A DNA stretch of 64,000 bases, from assembly GCF_001971785.1 (NCBI RefSeq), contig NZ_CP019389.1, positions 197,001-261,000 of the forward strand, in the 5' to 3' direction. A program made the translations under genes and the position numbers. Shown in pieces: positions 54,661 through 63,191 of the stretch. A model generated the notes under the pieces. It did no database searches, was not told the origin of the DNA, and saw nothing but the letters and a program-made list of their open reading frames with translations. This DNA is from Seonamhaeicola sp. S2-3. GTDB lineage: Bacteria; Bacteroidota; Bacteroidia; Flavobacteriales; Flavobacteriaceae. The stretch's first letter is position 1, and each line of letters opens with the position of its first letter.

Positions 54661-55485
54661 TTATTTCTGAATAATATGAACATCTCTTTGCGGGAATGGT
54701 ATAGAAATATTGTTTTCTCTAAAAACTCTATCTATTTCAAAACGCAAATCGCTTTTAGGTATTCCTCCTTGAAAACTATCACTTAATGTGAAAATTAATT
54801 TAAACTCTAATGCACTATCACCAAAGTTATTAAATAATACCAGTGGTTCTGGTTGTTTTAAAATATCAGGATGATTATTTGCTGCTTCTATCAACAACTT
54901 TTTAACCAACTCTACATCACTTCCGTAAGCTACCCCTACAGTTATACTTTCTCTGGTTATTGTACCATTTTGTGTCCAATTATACAGACTATTAGTTAGG
55001 TATAAATGATGCGGTATTATTAGCACTTTATTATCTATAGTTACGGCTCTTGTGGTTCTTAATTTTACTTCATCTACTCTTCCTACTTTTCCATCTATTT
55101 CAATAATATCTCCTACATGAATAGTTTGATCTAAAAGAATTAAAACCCCAGCAATTATATCTTGAAATAATGTTTGTAACGCTAAACCAACACCTATAAG
55201 TAAGGCAGCAGATGCTGCAAAAATTGCGGTTACATTAACCCCTATAGCATTAAAAGTTATAAGCAATATAATAAGATATACAAGCCATTTTCCGTAGCCA
55301 AAAAGTACTTTAAACTTATCTTTATCATCTGTTGGGAGTTTTCTGGTAAGCAACTTTCTTGCCAAATTAAGTAAAACAGAGGTTATAAAAATTACTAAAA
55401 CAACAAGGATAATACCTTTTACTGAAATGCTTATTTTATCTGTAATACTTATAGACTCATTAAGAAAGGCTTTTAAATTCTCCAT
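54661..55485 (-). CDS. Small-conductance mechanosensitive channel, MscS family
   Basis: 274 residues: membrane helices at about 22-42, 63-85 and 89-110, the last being the pore helix TAIFAASAALLIGVGLALQT, then the MscS middle beta domain (DQTIHVGDIIEIDGKVGRVDEV) and the alpha/beta C-terminal domain ending SIPFPQRDVHI. The channel would open under hypo-osmotic stress. It lies three bases downstream of the ABC permease gene in a tight operon. Confidence 0.92.
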   Translation of the reverse strand: MENLKAFLNESISITDKISISVKGIILVVLVIFITSVLLNLARKLLTRKLPTDDKDKFKVLFGYGKWLVYLIILLITFNAIGVNVTAIFAASAALLIGVGLALQTLFQDIIAGVLILLDQTIHVGDIIEIDGKVGRVDEVKLRTTRAVTIDNKVLIIPHHLYLTNSLYNWTQNGTITRESITVGVAYGSDVELVKKLLIEAANNHPDILKQPEPLVLFNNFGDSALEFKLIFTLSDSFQGGIPKSDLRFEIDRVFRENNISIPFPQRDVHIIQK

Positions 55486-55488
55486 ATA

Positions 55489-56802
55489 TTAATATTTAAT
55501 CCATTTTATCAATTCTTTATAGGATGGTTTTTTACCATACATTAAAATGCCAACTCTATAAATTTTAGCTGCAAACCAAACGGTAGACATAAATGTACCA
55601 ATTAAAATTAACAAAGAAAGTAACTGTTGCCAAATAGGTACCCCAAACGGTATTCTCATAAGCATAACAACAGGCGATGTTAATGGAATATATGAAAATA
55701 CTGTTGAAACTGTTCCGTGCGGATCTTCTATAACAGTAAAAATCCCGATATAAACTGCTAAAATTAATGGCATTAAAATAGGTAGCATAAATTGTTGAGT
55801 ATCGGTTTCATTATCTACTGCGGCACCAATAGCAGCATATAACGAACTATACAACAAATACCCACCAATAAAGAAAAATATAAAAGCCCCAATTAAATTC
55901 ATTAATGGCATATTTCTTAAAGCTTGTTTAAAAGATTCAAAGTAAAACTCTATCCCTTGACTTTGTGATGCCATTTCTATGAGTTCTTGTTGTGGCACTG
56001 AAGAATCAAATAAACTTATTCCTAATACTAGAGAAACAATGGTCATTAAAAGTCCTCCAAAAATAACCCAAACAACAAACTGCGTTATACCTGCCAAAGA
56101 AGTACCTATAATTTTACCTAACATTAATTGTACTGGTTTTACAGATGATATAATTACTTCTATAATTCTACTGGTTTTTTCTTCTATAACACTACGCATT
56201 ATCATATTACCATAAATAATGATAAACATGAATAATAAATAACCAGCTGCACAACCAAAAATTAGCTTTACTACACTATCAATTTTGGAAGATTCTTCGC
56301 CAGAAAAATTCTCCTGTCCTATGTTTATGTGCACTTGAGATGCTTCTATTTTAGAAACATCAATATTAGCTTCCTTCATTTTTAAATTGGTAAATGCGCT
56401 TTCTAGTTTACCTTCTAAATCTGAAATTACTGTTAATGAAGGAGATTCTTCAGAATAAAATTTAATGTGTTTTGAAACAGAATCTAATTCTGTAAATTTT
56501 TCAACATGAAGCAACCCATAACTTGAGGTTTCATTTACTATATTTTTTGCTACATCTAACGATACGTTTTCTAGTATATCATAAGTTGTATGCTCTGTGT
56601 TTTTAAAAATATCTTTTACCAAACCAGATTCATCTAACACAGAAATAACCCTTACCTTTTCATTATTTAAATTTGATAAATAGGCTACTACTGCTATAAG
56701 CGCTATCATAATGATAGGGCTTAAAATAGTCATTACTATAAATGATTTATTTTTAACCTTAGTTAAATATTCACGTTTAATGATAAGTGAAAGATGATTC
56801 AT
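55489..56802 (-). CDS. ABC-2 type transporter permease, NatB-like
   Basis: 437 residues: an N-terminal helix (FIVMTILSPIIMIALIAVVAYL), a large extracytoplasmic domain of about 150 residues, then five or six helices including MRSVIEEKTSRIIEVIISSV followed by VKPVQLMLGKIIGTSLAGIT, the hallmarks of ABC-2 permeases of the NatB group. Partner of the ATPase encoded two bases upstream. Export of Na+ or of a lipid or peptide cannot be decided. Confidence 0.9.
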   Translation of the reverse strand: MNHLSLIIKREYLTKVKNKSFIVMTILSPIIMIALIAVVAYLSNLNNEKVRVISVLDESGLVKDIFKNTEHTTYDILENVSLDVAKNIVNETSSYGLLHVEKFTELDSVSKHIKFYSEESPSLTVISDLEGKLESAFTNLKMKEANIDVSKIEASQVHINIGQENFSGEESSKIDSVVKLIFGCAAGYLLFMFIIIYGNMIMRSVIEEKTSRIIEVIISSVKPVQLMLGKIIGTSLAGITQFVVWVIFGGLLMTIVSLVLGISLFDSSVPQQELIEMASQSQGIEFYFESFKQALRNMPLMNLIGAFIFFFIGGYLLYSSLYAAIGAAVDNETDTQQFMLPILMPLILAVYIGIFTVIEDPHGTVSTVFSYIPLTSPVVMLMRIPFGVPIWQQLLSLLILIGTFMSTVWFAAKIYRVGILMYGKKPSYKELIKWIKY

Positions 56803-56804
56803 AA

Positions 56805-57731
56805 TTAGTTATTCTGTACAGTTTGAATAAATATATCGTTGGCACTAGGTATTACTTCTACAAAGTGATTAATTTGTGCTTTTTGATTTAAAAATGCTAT
56901 AAGATCTTGCGCCGATTCTCCATTTTTAAGTTTAATATTTAACTTTAAATCGTTATTTAAGGATTTAAAATTGGCTTCAGACACTGTGAATTTTTCGGTT
57001 AAACTTTCTTTTAATAAGATTTTATTTTCAGCCTCTAAACCTACTTCAAAAGTATTGGTTTTATATTGTCTTTTTATATCGATTAGTTTGCCCTCAAGAA
57101 TTTTATTTGATTTATGAATTAAAGCAATATCATCACATAATTCTTCAACAGATTCCATTCTATGTGTTGAAAATATTACTGTTGCGCCTTCTTCACGTAA
57201 GCGTAAAATTTCGTCTTTAATTAAATTGGCATTTATAGGGTCAAAACCCGAAAAAGGTTCATCAAAAATTAACAATTTAGGATTGTGCAATACGGTAACT
57301 ACAAACTGAATTTTTTGAGCCATCCCTTTTGAAAGTTCTTGTATTTTCTTGTTCCACCAATCGCCTATTTCTAAACGGTCAAACCAATATTTTAAACGTT
57401 GTTTAGCTTCGGCTTTACTTAGGCCTTTTAATTGGGCTAAATACAAAGCTTGCTCTCCAACTTTCATAGATTTGTATAAACCACGTTCTTCTGGTAAATA
57501 CCCTATTTCTTTTATATGTGAAGGGTTTAGTAAATCGCCATCTAAATGCACGGTACCAGAATCTGGCATAGTAATTTGATTAATGACCCTAATTAAAGTT
57601 GTTTTACCAGCCCCATTAGGCCCTAAAAGCCCAAAAATGCTTCCTTTAGGGACATTGATTGATACATTGTTGAGTGCTTTAAAATCTCCGAAATTTTTAG
57701 AAACCTCATGAACTTCTAATAAGTTGCTCAT
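56805..57731 (-). CDS. ABC transporter ATP-binding protein, NatA-like
   Basis: 308 residues with Walker A GPNGAGKTT, the Q-loop region IGYLPEERGLYKSMKV, signature LSKGMAQKIQ, Walker B LLIFDEPFSGFDP and the switch histidine in STHRMES. The C-terminal extension of about 80 residues is typical of NatA-like ATPases. It is the first gene of an operon with the permease, MscS and the sigma-54 type regulator. Confidence 0.94.
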   Translation of the reverse strand: MSNLLEVHEVSKNFGDFKALNNVSINVPKGSIFGLLGPNGAGKTTLIRVINQITMPDSGTVHLDGDLLNPSHIKEIGYLPEERGLYKSMKVGEQALYLAQLKGLSKAEAKQRLKYWFDRLEIGDWWNKKIQELSKGMAQKIQFVVTVLHNPKLLIFDEPFSGFDPINANLIKDEILRLREEGATVIFSTHRMESVEELCDDIALIHKSNKILEGKLIDIKRQYKTNTFEVGLEAENKILLKESLTEKFTVSEANFKSLNNDLKLNIKLKNGESAQDLIAFLNQKAQINHFVEVIPSANDIFIQTVQNN

Positions 57732-58027
57732 ATTTTTTTAACAGTCTTGAATAGGTTGTAAATATATTAAATGTTTAACTGAGAGTTTTAGTAAATAATT
57801 ATTAATTATTTTTTGAATGGGTATAAAAACAAAACCCACCCTTAAAACAATATTTAAGGATGGGAAAAAAATTGCTATGAAAAAGAAAAATTACCACTAA
57901 AAATTTAGTGATACTTCAAATATAGTTTTTTTTTCTATATTATTAACAAATCTAGCTTATAACTTGCAATTTTTCGATTACAATTAAGGACTAAAAATTG
58001 TTTGTTTTTACCTTAAAACTTAAAGTT
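57732..58027. other. Gene-free stretch between the ABC operon and dnaJ
   Basis: 296 AT-rich bases, holding the ABC operon promoter region and the terminator at 57835-57864. No small gene or RNA is seen. Between 57865 and 58027 nothing further stands out. Confidence 0.5.
57835..57864 (-). terminator. Intrinsic terminator downstream of dnaJ
   Basis: CCCACCCTTAAA (57835-57846) pairs with TTTAAGGATGGG (57853-57864) with one mismatch-like G-U pair. On the minus strand a T-rich tail follows. It lies about 160 bases past the dnaJ stop. Confidence 0.65.
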
Positions 58028-59143
58028 TTAAGAGAACATATCTTTTACTTTTTCAAAGAATGATTTATCTGAGCTTTGTGGTTTTGGATCAAAATGCTCG
58101 TCATTTCTCATACTTTCAAAAAACTCTCTTTGTTGCTTGTTAAGTGTTTTTGGTGTCCAAACGTTAACATGCACCAACAAATCTCCTTTTCCGTAACCAT
58201 TTATACTTGGTATTCCTTTTCCGCGTAAGCGTAATATTTTACCACTTTGTACTCCTGGTTCTATTTTAATACGCACTTTACCAGTAACCGTATCTATTTC
58301 TTTTGAAGTTCCTAAAACTGCATCGGGGTAACTTACATACAAATCGTAATGTAAATTATCACCTTCGCGTTGTAATTTATGGTGTGCTTCTTCTTCAATA
58401 ACCACTAAAATATCGCCAGCAATTCCGTTACCTGGAGCTTCGTTTCCTTTTCCAGATACTTTAAGTTGCATACCATCAACCACACCTGCTGGTATTTTTA
58501 TAGATACGGTTTCTTCAACAACTTTTAATCCTTGAGCATCGGCATCGGCTGGTTTTTTATCAATAACTTGACCAGTACCCCCACAAACATTACATGTTGA
58601 AGAGGTTTGCATTCTACCTAAAATAGTATTGGCAATACGAGTAACTTGCCCTGTACCTCCACAAGTTGAGCATGTTTTATAAGTGGTTCCTGCAGCTTTA
58701 ACTTTACGCTTAACTTTTATTTTCTTTTCAACGCCGTTAGCAATTTCTTCAAGAGTTAACTTAACACGTATGCGTAGGTTACTTCCTTTTACCCTACGTT
58801 GGCCGCCACCGCCACCAAAACCAGAGAAACCACCACCAAAGGCGCCGCCAAATATATCACCAAACTGACTAAATATGTCATCCATATTCATGCCACCGCC
58901 ACCAAAGCCTCCGCCATTTTCAAAGGCTTGATGACCAAACTGATCATATCTAGCTTTTTTATCAGGGTCACTTAATACTTCATAGGCTTCAGCTGCTTCT
59001 TTAAATTTTGCTTCGGCTTCCTTATCATCTGGATTTTTATCGGGATGAAACTCTATCGCTTTTTTCCGATATGCCTTTTTAATTTCTGAAGCACTGGCTC
59101 CTTTGCTAACTCCTAATACTTCGTAATAATCTCTTTTTGCCAT
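58028..59143 (-). CDS. dnaJ: Chaperone DnaJ (Hsp40)
   Basis: 371 residues: J domain (1-70) with HPD at 33-35, a glycine/phenylalanine-rich region (76-115), a zinc region and two C-terminal beta domains. The zinc region keeps only two CxxCxGxG motifs (CSTCGGTG 158-165, CNVCGGTG 184-191). Repeats 1 and 4 have lost their cysteines, so only one zinc site, normally made by repeats 2 and 3, remains. It works with DnaK and GrpE; grpE lies nine bases upstream in the same operon. Confidence 0.95.
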   Translation of the reverse strand: MAKRDYYEVLGVSKGASASEIKKAYRKKAIEFHPDKNPDDKEAEAKFKEAAEAYEVLSDPDKKARYDQFGHQAFENGGGFGGGGMNMDDIFSQFGDIFGGAFGGGFSGFGGGGGQRRVKGSNLRIRVKLTLEEIANGVEKKIKVKRKVKAAGTTYKTCSTCGGTGQVTRIANTILGRMQTSSTCNVCGGTGQVIDKKPADADAQGLKVVEETVSIKIPAGVVDGMQLKVSGKGNEAPGNGIAGDILVVIEEEAHHKLQREGDNLHYDLYVSYPDAVLGTSKEIDTVTGKVRIKIEPGVQSGKILRLRGKGIPSINGYGKGDLLVHVNVWTPKTLNKQQREFFESMRNDEHFDPKPQSSDKSFFEKVKDMFS

Positions 59144-59152
59144 GTTTTATTT

Positions 59153-59728
59153 TTATTGCCCAATAACAACTTTTGGGAAACGTATTACTTTGTCGCCTAA
59201 TTTATAACCTTTTTCAACAACATCAATAATTTTACCTTTAAGGTCATCTGACGGTGCTGGAATTTGAGTTACCGCCTCATGGTCATCGGCATTAAAATCG
59301 TCTCCTTTTTCAACTTTTATTGGTGCTAGTCCTTTTTGTTCTAAGGTTGATAACATTTTTTGATAAATAAGCACTACTCCTTTGCGTAGTTCTTCGGCTT
59401 CTTTATCTTCTTCAATATGTGTTAAAGCACGCTCAAAATCGTCTATAATTGGTAACAAAGCTACCATTACTTCTTCATTTGCGGTTTTAAACAAATCTAA
59501 ACGTTCTTTAGAAGTACGCTTTTTATAGTTTTCAAACTCTGCAAACAAACGCAAAAATTTATCTTTTTCCTGTTTCACTTCTTCTTGTAGTTTTTCTTCA
59601 ATTGTTTGCTCTTCTACCGTTTGTTCTTCTGCAGATGTTTCTTCTTTTTCTTTAACTTCAACAGTTTCGGTTTGAGTTGCTTCTACTTGTTCTTGTTCTA
59701 TATCTGTATTTTTTTTCTTTTTACTCAT
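59153..59728 (-). CDS. grpE: Nucleotide exchange factor GrpE
   Basis: About 191 residues. A charged, glutamate-rich N-terminal coil (about 1-60, with QVEATQTETVEV and EEKLQEEV) precedes the GrpE core FAEFENYKKRTSKERLDLFK, LLPIIDDFERAL and the beta end DKVIRFPKVVIG. It exchanges nucleotide on DnaK. ATG 59728 (MSKKKK) is chosen instead of a TTG seven codons upstream. It heads the grpE-dnaJ operon, with a good promoter upstream. Confidence 0.95.
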   Translation of the reverse strand: MSKKKKNTDIEQEQVEATQTETVEVKEKEETSAEEQTVEEQTIEEKLQEEVKQEKDKFLRLFAEFENYKKRTSKERLDLFKTANEEVMVALLPIIDDFERALTHIEEDKEAEELRKGVVLIYQKMLSTLEQKGLAPIKVEKGDDFNADDHEAVTQIPAPSDDLKGKIIDVVEKGYKLGDKVIRFPKVVIGQ

Positions 59729-59768
59729 AGTAACATTTACATTATACAATTACATAATATTTGGTTGG

Positions 59769-59800
59769 CAAAAGTACTGCCATTATTATAAAAATGTCAA
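59769..59800 (-). promoter_or_regulatory. Promoter of the grpE-dnaJ operon
   Basis: On the minus strand TTG (59800-59798), 21 bases, then TACTTTTG (59776-59769), an exact TAnnTTTG, lie about 40 bases before the start of grpE. The heptamer AAATGTC is repeated in tandem near 59792-59804, just upstream. Confidence 0.55.
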
Positions 59801-59879
59801 AATGTCACTAATTATTTTTATATTTTTTTTGTGAGTTCAATTAAGTAACTTTACACCTAAATCACTAAATAAAATTTTT

Positions 59880-60527
59880 ATGAAAAAAAGTCTTTTATCT
59901 ATTTGCATTTTGGCAACCTTAACCTTTAGTTGTAAAGACAAAGCCAAAGAAGCTGAAACTAAAGCTGCACAAGAAACTAAGGTAGTTGAAATAGCTACAG
60001 AAAAGTATACTGCTAATGTTGCAGAATCTAGTATTGAGTGGACAGGTTTTAAGCCAACTGGTAAGCATAATGGTACTATTAGCATAACTGAAGGGGCTTT
60101 TGATGTTGCTGATAATAAAATTGTTGGTGGCTCTTTTAAAATAGACATGAATTCTATTGTTGTTTTAGATATTCCTGCTGAAGAAAAAGGGAATGCTAAA
60201 CTTACCGGACATTTAAAAAGTGCCGATTTTTTTGATACCGAAACCTACCCTAATGCCTCTTTTGAAATTACTGGTTTAGAAGAAGCCGATGGTAAAACCA
60301 TGCTTTCTGGTAACTTAACTTTAAAAGATGCTACCAACAATGTTACTTTTCCTGTGAGTATTTCTAATGAAAACGGTACTCTTAGTTTAACAAGTGAAAC
60401 TTTTACTATAGACCGCTCTAAATGGAATGTTAAGTATGGTTCTAAATCGTTTTTTGATGATTTAGGTGATAAATTTATTAACGATGACATTGAGCTTAAA
60501 ATTTCTGTAAAGGCTACAAAATCTTAA
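59880..60527 (+). CDS. YceI-family lipoprotein
   Basis: 215 residues with a lipoprotein signal (LLSICILATLTFSC) and the YceI fold: ESSIEWTGFKPTGKHNGTIS opens the barrel, VGGSFKIDMNSIVV and DFFDTETYPNASFEITGLE follow, and DRSKWNVKYGS precedes the end. YceI proteins bind polyisoprenoids such as quinone-like lipids in a lipocalin-like cavity. Lipid anchoring places it at the periplasmic face of a membrane. A terminator follows. Confidence 0.92.
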   Translation: MKKSLLSICILATLTFSCKDKAKEAETKAAQETKVVEIATEKYTANVAESSIEWTGFKPTGKHNGTISITEGAFDVADNKIVGGSFKIDMNSIVVLDIPAEEKGNAKLTGHLKSADFFDTETYPNASFEITGLEEADGKTMLSGNLTLKDATNNVTFPVSISNENGTLSLTSETFTIDRSKWNVKYGSKSFFDDLGDKFINDDIELKISVKATKS

Positions 60528-60549
60528 ATTTTTAAATATCGCTTTTAAC

Positions 60550-60579
60550 AAAACCATCTTAAATTTAAGGTGGTTTTTT
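60550..60579 (+). terminator. Intrinsic terminator after the YceI gene
   Basis: AAAACCATCTTAAA pairs with TTTAAGGTGGTTTT (60550-60577) with one G-U pair; further T follow. Confidence 0.82.
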
Positions 60580-60684
60580 GTTTTTTAGACTATTCAATTA
60601 GATACAGATAAAATGCTAACTCATTTCTCTTGACTCATTTTTAAATTTTTATTATTTTGAAAGAAACAAAAAATTACAAATAAT

Positions 60685-60819
60685 ATGGGAAAAGGAGATA
60701 AAAAAACTAAGCGCGGTAAAATTTACAGAGGTACTTTTGGTGTAAGACGCCCAAGGGTAAAAAAGAAAACTTCTGTTGAAACTAAAATAAGTGTAGATAA
60801 TAAAGCCCAACCTAAGTAG
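60685..60819 (+). CDS. 30S ribosomal protein THX
   Basis: A 44-codon gene that is easily missed: it reads [20 protein letters not shown] and goes on [12 protein letters not shown], matching the basic THX/S31-type protein of Bacteroidota that binds the 30S head. The start is ATG 60685. Its stop (60817-60819) sits inside a terminator hairpin and overlaps the last codons of the TPR gene on the other strand by eight bases. Confidence 0.9.
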   Translation: MGKGDKKTKRGKIYRGTFGVRRPRVKKKTSVETKISVDNKAQPK

Positions 60820-60830
60820 TTGGGTTTTTT
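60806..60830 (+). terminator. Terminator overlapping the THX stop codon
   Basis: CCCAAC (60806-60811) pairs with GTTGGG (60819-60824); six T follow. The stem starts inside the coding sequence, so the last THX codons and the stop lie in the hairpin. Confidence 0.75.
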
Positions 60831-61549
60831 AACTCTTTTAAAATACGTTCTGCCTCTGTTATGGTACTGTGGTAAATACGCTTGTGAGGTTTGGTCATTT
60901 GTTGTCCCTCAAATATTAAAGCATTTAAAATTTCTTTGGCTTCTTGGTATTTATTTCTGTTTAATAAAAACTTTGCATAAATAAGACGCTCATTATAAAA
61001 CGAAAACCTTATATCAATACATTTTAAATTTGCTTCTGCCTCATCAAGTTTGCCTTCTTTCTCTAAGGATAAGCCATATAAAAATTGAATTCTAGATTTA
61101 TTAAATTCTTTGTGTTCTTTAATGCTTTCGGCATATTTTAAAACGTTTTTGTAATCTTTAAGTTTGTAAAACGCTTCAACCATGTTATTAATAACATAAT
61201 AATCATTTTGAAAATTACCTTCTAAAGCATCTTTGTAATACATTATGGCTTTTTGGTAGTCTCCTATTTCTAAATAAGCATCGGCTAAATTTACTCTGTT
61301 TTGATAAGTTTCTGAAAACTCTAACTTTTTTTGTAAATCTTTAATTTTTTTAGTTGGGTTTATAATATTGGTAATCTCACTTGTAAGTTTTTCAGCATCA
61401 CGTTTATTATAAACCTGTGTTATTAAATAAATTATAGAACCTACTACTGGTAAAAACAGAATTAAAAACACCCAATAGTAAGGGTTTCTGTATTTAATCA
61501 TGTGATAAATACAATATGCTTGAAGCGCTAAAATTAAATAGTAAACCAT
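60812..61549 (-). CDS. PLDc_N-like membrane protein with TPR repeats
   Basis: 245 residues: two N-terminal helices ([21 protein letters not shown], in part [13 protein letters not shown], then [20 protein letters not shown]), recalling the PLDc_N module, followed by four or five TPR units ([60 protein letters not shown]). It is probably an inner-membrane scaffold facing the cytoplasm; partners are not known. It is separated from yaaA by 12 bases and co-transcribed with it. Confidence 0.8.
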   Translation of the reverse strand: MVYYLILALQAYCIYHMIKYRNPYYWVFLILFLPVVGSIIYLITQVYNKRDAEKLTSEITNIINPTKKIKDLQKKLEFSETYQNRVNLADAYLEIGDYQKAIMYYKDALEGNFQNDYYVINNMVEAFYKLKDYKNVLKYAESIKEHKEFNKSRIQFLYGLSLEKEGKLDEAEANLKCIDIRFSFYNERLIYAKFLLNRNKYQEAKEILNALIFEGQQMTKPHKRIYHSTITEAERILKELKNPTT

Positions 61550-61561
61550 ATAGCTAATAGA

Positions 61562-62320
61562 CTATCTAATAAAAACTAACTCTGTGTTGGTTGACATATC
61601 TTCGCTAAAACCATAGCCTTCATAATTAAAGCCTTTTAAATCTTCTACAGTATTAGCGTTAGTATCTATTATATAGCGTGCCATCATACCACGTGCTGCT
61701 TTTGCAAAAAACGAAATTACTTTATACTTACCATTTTTAAAATCTTTAAAATTAGCCGTTACAACGGGTACCTTTAAGGCTTTTACATCAATAGCTTTAA
61801 AGTATTCATTACTGGCAAGGTTTAAAAATAACTCACCATCTTCTAACTCATCATTTAAGGCTGTAGTTATTGTTTTTTTCCAGAATTCATATAGGTTTTT
61901 ATTTTTCCCTACGGGGAATTTAGTTCCCATTTCTAACCTGTAAGGTTGTATTAAATCGGTTGGTTTTAATAAACCGTATAAACCAGAAATAATACGAACT
62001 GTATCTTGCAGTTTTTTAAGTTTATCCTCTGGAATGGTATAAGCATCTAACCCTTTGTAAACATCGCCACTAAAGGCATATACAGCAGGTCTTGCGTTCT
62101 TTGGTGTAAATGGCAAACTCCATTCTTGATTGCGTTCATAATTTAATTGGCCTAACGCATCAGAAATATTCATCAGTTTTGATAAACTTTTTGCAGATTT
62201 CTTTTTAAGCAGTTTGTTTATACGTTCGGCTTCTTTTAAAAAACAGGCTTCGGTATATATATTTGTTGGTAACTCGCTTTCAAAATTTAGCGACTTAGCA
62301 GGAGATATTACTAATTTCAT
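61562..62320 (-). CDS. yaaA: Peroxide stress protein YaaA (DUF328)
   Basis: 252 residues with the YaaA marks MKLVISPAKSLNFE, FSGDVYKGLDA, GLLKPTDLIQPYRLEMG and FFAKAARGMMARYII. In E. coli YaaA lowers free iron during peroxide stress and has a DNA-binding fold. The length is normal. It is the first gene of a pair with the TPR membrane protein. Confidence 0.93.
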   Translation of the reverse strand: MKLVISPAKSLNFESELPTNIYTEACFLKEAERINKLLKKKSAKSLSKLMNISDALGQLNYERNQEWSLPFTPKNARPAVYAFSGDVYKGLDAYTIPEDKLKKLQDTVRIISGLYGLLKPTDLIQPYRLEMGTKFPVGKNKNLYEFWKKTITTALNDELEDGELFLNLASNEYFKAIDVKALKVPVVTANFKDFKNGKYKVISFFAKAARGMMARYIIDTNANTVEDLKGFNYEGYGFSEDMSTNTELVFIR

Positions 62321-62510
62321 AAATAAGATTTTTACTTATCAAAGTTACAATTACTAATAGACTTTTGAAAGTAATAAACATTATTGATTTTGTACGAAAA
62401 ATTAGCTATTTTTGTTTAGTATAGGATATAAATCATTTAAGAATGATGAATGTTCTGTGGTTGAAACAAGTTGAAAAAAGTTATAAAACATTATAAGAAC
62501 AAGACAGGAT

Positions 62511-63065
62511 ATGAGTGAAAATTTTTGGGAATTACGAAACGAACTTGTAAAAGAATTTGAAAGTGATGCTAAAGAAAATTTTTTACGACTTGAAAAAAAA
62601 GACTCAGAATTAAATAAGAGAAATTATATTCGATCACTTTTTTGTCTATACGAAATTATAATTGCAAATCTAAGAGAATCTATTGCTGATAGAATTTGGA
62701 GTAAAGCACAATATGGAGAGTCATTTGATCTGCATAAATTTTATTCTTTAATGGATGAGTCTGCCAAAATAAACCAAAGTGGAAAAATAAATAAAAGACC
62801 TAATCAAACACCTTTTGCAAATATGGTCAAGTTCGTTTTAAAAACTTATTGTGAGGAATTTAATATAACTGAAAACTTATTTTCAAATGGATGGTCTGAT
62901 TTTAAAGAATCTATTGAAATAAGAAATAGAGTAACCCACCCAAAATTTGACCAAGAGTTTAAAATTTCAGAAGATGACTTAAGAAAAGTTGAAAAAGGTA
63001 GAGAATGGTGGAATTTAAGCATAAAGTTTATTAAAGAAAATGGAAATAATAAAACTAATTTTTAG
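62511..63065 (+). CDS. Orphan HEPN-like protein
   Basis: 184 mostly helical residues without an assigned family. RNRVTH (138-143) fits the RNxxxH signature of HEPN domains, and the two-helix setting (WSDFKESIEIRNRVTHPKF) agrees. HEPN proteins are often RNases in toxin-antitoxin, abortive infection and other defence systems. No nucleotidyltransferase (MNT) or other antitoxin partner is adjacent, and the gene stands alone between two housekeeping genes. The high K/E content and lone position suggest an accessory gene. The function is inferred only. Confidence 0.6.
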   Translation: MSENFWELRNELVKEFESDAKENFLRLEKKDSELNKRNYIRSLFCLYEIIIANLRESIADRIWSKAQYGESFDLHKFYSLMDESAKINQSGKINKRPNQTPFANMVKFVLKTYCEEFNITENLFSNGWSDFKESIEIRNRVTHPKFDQEFKISEDDLRKVEKGREWWNLSIKFIKENGNNKTNF

Positions 63066-63191
63066 TTAATCAATTAAAGCTGATTCTCCCACGTACAAAA
63101 AAACCTCATGGTTTTCTATTTCGGTATTAAAAAAAATTAAAGCTAACTCAAAAGCTATATTGTATACAAGACCATTACCCCCCTAAAAACT

